Assembly: GCF_018383905.1 (NCBI RefSeq)
Contig: NZ_JAGYWA010000010.1
Span: 62,001-126,000, forward strand
Direction: 5' to 3'
DNA length: 64,000 nt
DNA from: Flavobacterium branchiicola
GTDB lineage: Bacteria; Bacteroidota; Bacteroidia; Flavobacteriales; Flavobacteriaceae
Below are positions 60,564 through 64,000 of this stretch, piece after piece. The notes beneath the pieces were generated by a model. That model saw only the letters and a program-made list of their open reading frames with translations, was not told the DNA's origin and ran no database searches. A program made the translations under genes and the position numbers. The number at the start of each line of letters is the position of its first letter. Position 1 is the first letter of the stretch.

Positions 60564-61478
60564 ATGAAATTGTTTCCAGTTCTTGTATTTTTACTATTAT
60601 CCCAATTAGGCATTGGGCAAAACCTGTATATCAAAACATACGGAAACGAAAAGAATAAAGCTTTAATTTTTATTCACGGAGGTCCAAGTGGCAATGCCAC
60701 TTTATTTGAAGGAACGACAGCACAAAAACTGGCAGATTTAGGTTTTTATGTGATTGCTTACGATCGAAGAGGCGAAGGAAGATCTACAGATCCTAATGCA
60801 AAATTCACTTATGAGGAAGCTTTTCAGGATTTAAATTCGATTTATAAAAAATATCATTTAAAGAAAGCCATTCTTCTAAGTCATAGTTTTGGAGGTTTGG
60901 TTGCTACACTTTACACCAATAAATATCCAAAAAATGTTAGCGCTTTGGTCTTGGCCGGCGCTTTATTTTCGCAACAGGAAACGTACGACCATATTCTAAA
61001 TACACTCAAGAAAAAGTACAACAACAATCCTGAGCAATTGCAACGAATAAACGTGGTCGAAAATTTAAATAAAAATTCAGCCGAATACCGAAAAGGTTGT
61101 TTTGAACTTGCAGGAGAAAATAGCTTCTTTAAAATGCCAAATCCAACCGAAGATTCAAAAAAACTGTATAGTAATTACGAAGCAGGAGAATTTTACAAAA
61201 CGAATATTCGGAACAAAAATGCACCCCTGCTTTTTTATCAAAATGAAAAGCAAAATAATATCGACAGCAGACCATTATTAAAGAAAATTAAAGCCGCCGG
61301 AATCCCCATTTTTGGCATTTATGGTAAAGAAGACGGTGTTTTTTCATCGGCACAAATTGCTTCAATTGAAGCTATAACTGGCAAAAATCACTTTGCTTAT
61401 ATTGACAACTGCTCTCATTATTTATTTGTTGACCAACAAAATGAGTTTTTTGAAAACATGCAAAAGTGGTTTAAATAA
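60564..61478 (+). CDS. Exported alpha/beta hydrolase of the proline iminopeptidase type
   Basis: 304 residues. A signal peptide (MKLFPVLVFLLLSQLGIGQ) is followed by the oxyanion loop IFIHGGPSGNATLFEG. The nucleophile elbow is LLSHSFGGLVATL and the likely catalytic His lies in IDNCSHYLFVDQ. The HGGPG-like loop is the mark of the S33 family. It is exported to the periplasm or outer membrane. Its ATG follows the MFS stop with no gap. The substrate is unknown. Confidence 0.85.
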   Translation: MKLFPVLVFLLLSQLGIGQNLYIKTYGNEKNKALIFIHGGPSGNATLFEGTTAQKLADLGFYVIAYDRRGEGRSTDPNAKFTYEEAFQDLNSIYKKYHLKKAILLSHSFGGLVATLYTNKYPKNVSALVLAGALFSQQETYDHILNTLKKKYNNNPEQLQRINVVENLNKNSAEYRKGCFELAGENSFFKMPNPTEDSKKLYSNYEAGEFYKTNIRNKNAPLLFYQNEKQNNIDSRPLLKKIKAAGIPIFGIYGKEDGVFSSAQIASIEAITGKNHFAYIDNCSHYLFVDQQNEFFENMQKWFK

Positions 61479-61625
61479 CTCTATTGAATTCTAAAAGCAT
61501 TCATCTAATTTTATTCAAAAAACAAACTCACAGAACCCATATAAATAACTGACAATCATTTATTAACGAGATTTTTTAGCATTTTTTTATGTTTTCCTTA
61601 ATCAAGTATTAATACAATAAGTACT

Positions 61626-61633
61626 TATCTTTG
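61626..61633 (+). promoter_or_regulatory. -7 promoter element for the first small paralogue
   Basis: TATCTTTG matches TAnnTTTG exactly, 18 bp before the ATG at 61652. A GTATTAATAC palindrome lies 11 bp upstream of it (61606-61615). Confidence 0.55.
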
Positions 61634-61651
61634 TGGCCTAAAAAAAATGTC

Positions 61652-62008
61652 ATGAAAGACATCGAACAGATATACCGCAACGATTTTGGAATTTCATTCT
61701 ATTGGAAAGATGGCAATGAAATTGTATCAGATAAAATTCAATTGCTTTTTAAACAAATGGGATTTTATTTTTCAGTTCAGGAATTAAATGAATTTCACAA
61801 TTTAATTGAAGACTGCGTAACAGACCATAACGATTATAATACAATTAGTGTAAAACGTGCCGTCGATAAATTTTTATTAAAGACACCTTATGTTGCACTA
61901 GATTTAGAAATATCACCAAGTGAATTAAATTCTATAAAAGACTTGGTTGATGGTTCCTTATTTAGACTTCATCTCAATGAATATATTTACGGTTCAGGCA
62001 GAAACTAA
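61652..62008 (+). CDS. Small conserved protein, paralogue 1 (no Cys cluster)
   Basis: 118 residues from the ATG at 61652, chosen by alignment to the next gene and by the -7 box. No signal peptide, no membrane helix. Conserved blocks shared with paralogue 2 are IEQIY, FGI-FYW, LNEF, KFLLKTP and SIKDLV-GSLF, with YIYGSG at the end. I do not recognise a named family. It has a single Cys. It has its own promoter and lies 149 bp before the second copy, so this is a tandem duplication. Confidence 0.7.
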   Translation: MKDIEQIYRNDFGISFYWKDGNEIVSDKIQLLFKQMGFYFSVQELNEFHNLIEDCVTDHNDYNTISVKRAVDKFLLKTPYVALDLEISPSELNSIKDLVDGSLFRLHLNEYIYGSGRN

Positions 62009-62129
62009 AACATTTCAACCTTTCTTTCATTAGAAATCCAAACATTTTGCGACACAGCCATGTTTCAGCAGAATGATTTTTTTTCAAATTTTTATGATTT
62101 TTTTATTTAGAATTAATATAAATAATATT

Positions 62130-62137
62130 TATATTTG
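62130..62137 (+). promoter_or_regulatory. -7 promoter element for the second small paralogue
   Basis: TATATTTG matches TAnnTTTG exactly, 20 bp before the ATG at 62158. The two paralogues therefore have separate promoters. Confidence 0.55.
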
Positions 62138-62157
62138 TTGAAATAAAAGGATTTATA

Positions 62158-62514
62158 ATGAGAGAAATAGAACAGATATACCACAATAGTTTTGGAATAG
62201 CCTTTTACTGGAAACAAAACAATCAAACCATTCTGGATAAAGTACAATTGGTTTTTAAGGAAACAGGCTTTTATTTTACCGTTTCTGAATTGAATATGTT
62301 TTGCGATTTAATCGAAGACAGTATAATCGAAAACAATTGCTGCGAAGCTTGCGAATTAAAATACTCCTGCCATAAATTTTTATTAAAAACACCTTGTTCG
62401 TCTATAGATTTAGCGGTTAACATGACGGAATTAAAATCGATTAAAGACTTAGTTGAAGGTTCTTTATTTAAAATCGAATTAGACGAATATGTTTACGGAC
62501 CCGGATTAAACTAA
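62158..62514 (+). CDS. Small conserved protein, paralogue 2 with a Cys cluster
   Basis: 118 residues, the same length as paralogue 1 and alignable without gaps (a little over half of positions identical by eye). Where paralogue 1 has DHNDYNTISVKRAVDKF, this copy has NNCCEACELKYSCHKF. That gives a CCxxC-x5-C cluster, with two more Cys at FCDLIED and KTPCSS. The pattern suggests a metal or redox site gained in this copy or lost in the other. The protein is cytoplasmic. The neighbour 82 bp downstream is a heptaheme cytochrome gene with an FNR-type site, so a redox or oxygen link is plausible but not shown. Confidence 0.7.
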   Translation: MREIEQIYHNSFGIAFYWKQNNQTILDKVQLVFKETGFYFTVSELNMFCDLIEDSIIENNCCEACELKYSCHKFLLKTPCSSIDLAVNMTELKSIKDLVEGSLFKIELDEYVYGPGLN

Positions 62515-62562
62515 AGATATCCGAAACATTTTAACAGTAATTTTTCATTATTTAAATATATT

Positions 62563-62591
62563 TTGATTCAAATCAAAAAAAAGTATATTTA
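62563..62591 (+). promoter_or_regulatory. FNR/CRP-type site and -7 box for the heptaheme cytochrome
   Basis: TTGATTCAAATCAA (62563-62576) matches the FNR consensus TTGAT-N4-ATCAA at all ten defined positions. Seven bp later comes TATATTTA (62584-62591), one mismatch from TAnnTTTG, and the ATG is at 62597. This spacing suits an activator that contacts polymerase directly. Confidence 0.65.
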
Positions 62592-62596
62592 CAGCA

Positions 62597-63811
62597 ATGA
62601 AAAAAAACTGCCTCATTCTTGTACTTTTTGTTCTTGCAATTTTCCTAACCAATTGCAGCAACAAATCTGATGAATACATTGACCCGCGCGGAACCGATTA
62701 TGCCGGTTCTGAAAGCTGCATTCAATGTCACCAACAACAATACGAATCTACTTTACATACTTCACATTTTAAAGCAACGTCTCCACCAACAAAAGAAAAT
62801 ATTTTAGGTCATTTTACAAATGGCAAAAATACTTTTGTTTATGGTAAAGACATCAAAATAGTAATGGAAGAGCGTCATGATTCACTTTATCAGGTTTTGT
62901 ATAAAAACGGAAAAGAAGTTGAAGCTTATCCATTTGACGTTGTTTTTGGAACTAAACATGCGCAAACCGGTACGTATTGGAAAAACCATTATCCTTACGA
63001 ATTACCAATTTCTTACTATAAATCGATACACAGTTGGGCAACAAGTCCGGGATATTCTGCTACAAATCCAAATTTTGAACGAAAAATAGACAAAGAATGT
63101 TTTGCCTGCCATAGTTCGAATATTGGCAGCAGATATATTACGACAAGTTCTGACAGCATTACTTTCCTGACCATGGATGTTGAAGATTTTATGGATAAGA
63201 AAACTTTAGTCTACGGAATTGACTGCGAACGTTGCCACGGACCGGCAAAGAAACATGTTCAGACGCATTTAAAATTTCCTGATTTAAAACAGGCTCAAAA
63301 TATAGTGAGTTTTAAAAATCTAAACAGACAACAAAAACTTGATGCATGCGCCTTATGCCATTCCGGAAATGATCAGGCAAAACTAAAATCCAGATTTCAG
63401 TACAAACCGGGAGAAAGTCTCAACTCGTATTTTAGAGCTTACCCGGGCACAAAAGACAGTACAAATTTTGATGTACATGGCAATCAGTTAGGATTACTTT
63501 CTCAGAGTAAATGTTTTAAACAAAGCCAAAAAATGGATTGTATGTCTTGTCATAATCCGCATCAGGATTCATCGCAAAATATAGCGACTTATTCTAAAAT
63601 TTGTATGAGCTGTCATCAGGTTACAAAACATACTCCGGCAACGCTAAAAACAATCTCAAAATCACTGCTGGCTAATAATTGTGTAGAATGCCACATGCCA
63701 AAGCAAGATTCGAAAGCCATATCTTTTCAGCAATCAAATACAGCAGCGGTAACAAGTTATTCTCTGCGAACGCATAAAATTGGAATTTATGCGAATATTA
63801 AAAAGAAGTAA
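62597..63811 (+). CDS. Heptaheme c-type cytochrome lipoprotein
   Basis: 404 residues. A lipoprotein signal (LAIFLTNC, Cys20) is followed by seven CxxCH haem-binding motifs: CIQCH, CFACH, CERCH, CALCH, CMSCH, CMSCH and CVECH. The spacing (one near the N-terminus, then a domain of about 100 residues with AYPFDVVFGTKHAQTG, then six) resembles the multihaem family found in Bacteroidota and Planctomycetes with a DUF1924- or tetratricopeptide-linked layout. The protein would sit in the outer membrane or periplasm and carry electrons, possibly under low oxygen, given the FNR-type site. It has no obvious catalytic haem ligation (all CxxCH). The substrate and partner are unknown. Confidence 0.85.
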   Translation: MKKNCLILVLFVLAIFLTNCSNKSDEYIDPRGTDYAGSESCIQCHQQQYESTLHTSHFKATSPPTKENILGHFTNGKNTFVYGKDIKIVMEERHDSLYQVLYKNGKEVEAYPFDVVFGTKHAQTGTYWKNHYPYELPISYYKSIHSWATSPGYSATNPNFERKIDKECFACHSSNIGSRYITTSSDSITFLTMDVEDFMDKKTLVYGIDCERCHGPAKKHVQTHLKFPDLKQAQNIVSFKNLNRQQKLDACALCHSGNDQAKLKSRFQYKPGESLNSYFRAYPGTKDSTNFDVHGNQLGLLSQSKCFKQSQKMDCMSCHNPHQDSSQNIATYSKICMSCHQVTKHTPATLKTISKSLLANNCVECHMPKQDSKAISFQQSNTAAVTSYSLRTHKIGIYANIKKK

Positions 63812-64000
63812 TTATTTTTCGAATTTCTGAAGTTCAAATTTTTCGCCGTCAAAAACACCGTAGGTAAAATAACCAATCCAGTCACCAAGATTTACATAAT
63901 TAGAATCTTCACCCACCGGAATAATCATTGGTAAATGACGGTGTCCGAAAATGAAATAATTGTAATGTTTGGTTTCCAGTTTTCGTTTGGCATACAAAAC
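63812..64000 (-). CDS. LpxH-like UDP-2,3-diacylglucosamine diphosphatase, C-terminal fragment
   Basis: The last 62 codons of a minus-strand gene that enters from the right edge. An apparent TTG start near 63997 is internal, and the frame is open to 64000. The visible part has the metallophosphoesterase motif FIFGHRHLP, followed by VNLGDWIGYFTYGVF, typical of Bacteroidota LpxH, which acts in lipid A synthesis at the inner membrane. The N-terminal metal-binding motifs are outside the window. Its stop abuts the stop of the convergent cytochrome gene with no spacer. Confidence 0.75.
   Translation of the reverse strand, partial: VLYAKRKLETKHYNYFIFGHRHLPMIIPVGEDSNYVNLGDWIGYFTYGVFDGEKFELQKFEK

Noticed and set aside
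1..64000. tRNA, rRNA, insertion sequence, prophage or defence system
   Set aside because: No T-arm GGTTCGAATCC-type motif, transposase, integrase, phage structural gene or nuclease/defence cluster was seen in any gap or frame.

Overview
The window is about 64 kb of chromosome from a Flavobacterium-like member of the Bacteroidota. The signs are low GC, many short-leader genes whose promoters carry the Bacteroidota -7 box TAnnTTTG, A-rich leaders instead of strong Shine-Dalgarno sites, outer-membrane receptors with a carboxypeptidase-regulatory domain, a type IX secretion sorting domain, and Bacteroidota-typical families (DUF3098, DUF4271, DUF4296, DUF5686). I see no rRNA or tRNA gene, transposase, prophage, CRISPR array or defence island.

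Layout. 1-7300: start of a secreted protein, an AraC-type membrane regulator, a giant outer-membrane protein, an Ala/Lys-rich secreted protein and a glycosyltransferase. 7400-15800: a phosphate-type block with an OprO/P porin, a PhoR-like kinase, a PhoB-like regulator, a TonB-dependent receptor, a beta-helix lipoprotein and a very small type IX sorting-domain protein. 15900-25000: LuxE-like acyl-protein synthetase, tyrS, an epimerase, a GT2-pyrC-DUF4296 operon, DUF4271-hemD, an Lrp-type regulator. 25100-34900: zinc peptidase, a hydrolase/ECF sigma/membrane protein operon, leuS, a ModE-like regulator and a second TonB receptor. 35200-43300: ftsX-DUF3098-uppP-truB, a short unlisted ORF, a thioredoxin-like protein, pyrH-frr, a DUF5686 protein. 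43400-53300: CPA2 antiporter, LytS/LytTR pair, RND transporter, asnS-rpoN. 53600-64000: tdk, an acidic protein, rsmI, a HopJ-domain gene, recJ-MFS-hydrolase, two paralogous small proteins, a heptaheme cytochrome lipoprotein and the end of an LpxH-like phosphatase.

The strongest regulatory signal is around the two-component pair. Three transcription units (porin, TonB receptor, lipoprotein) carry arrays of TAACA-type heptamers repeated every 11 bp. Each array is in register with a -7 box lying 8 bp downstream. This has the architecture of a PHO box and ties the whole block into one probable phosphate-starvation regulon.

The second unusual layer is the intergenic DNA. It is full of inverted-repeat elements and of 8-bp tandem arrays (CTTAGNNN or its complement CTAAGNNN). 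The eight arrays I can place follow a strict orientation rule: read in the sense of the adjacent gene, CTAAG forms follow stop codons and CTTAG forms precede start codons. Several larger elements keep a conserved core while both arms change together, so arm pairing, not arm sequence, seems to be conserved.
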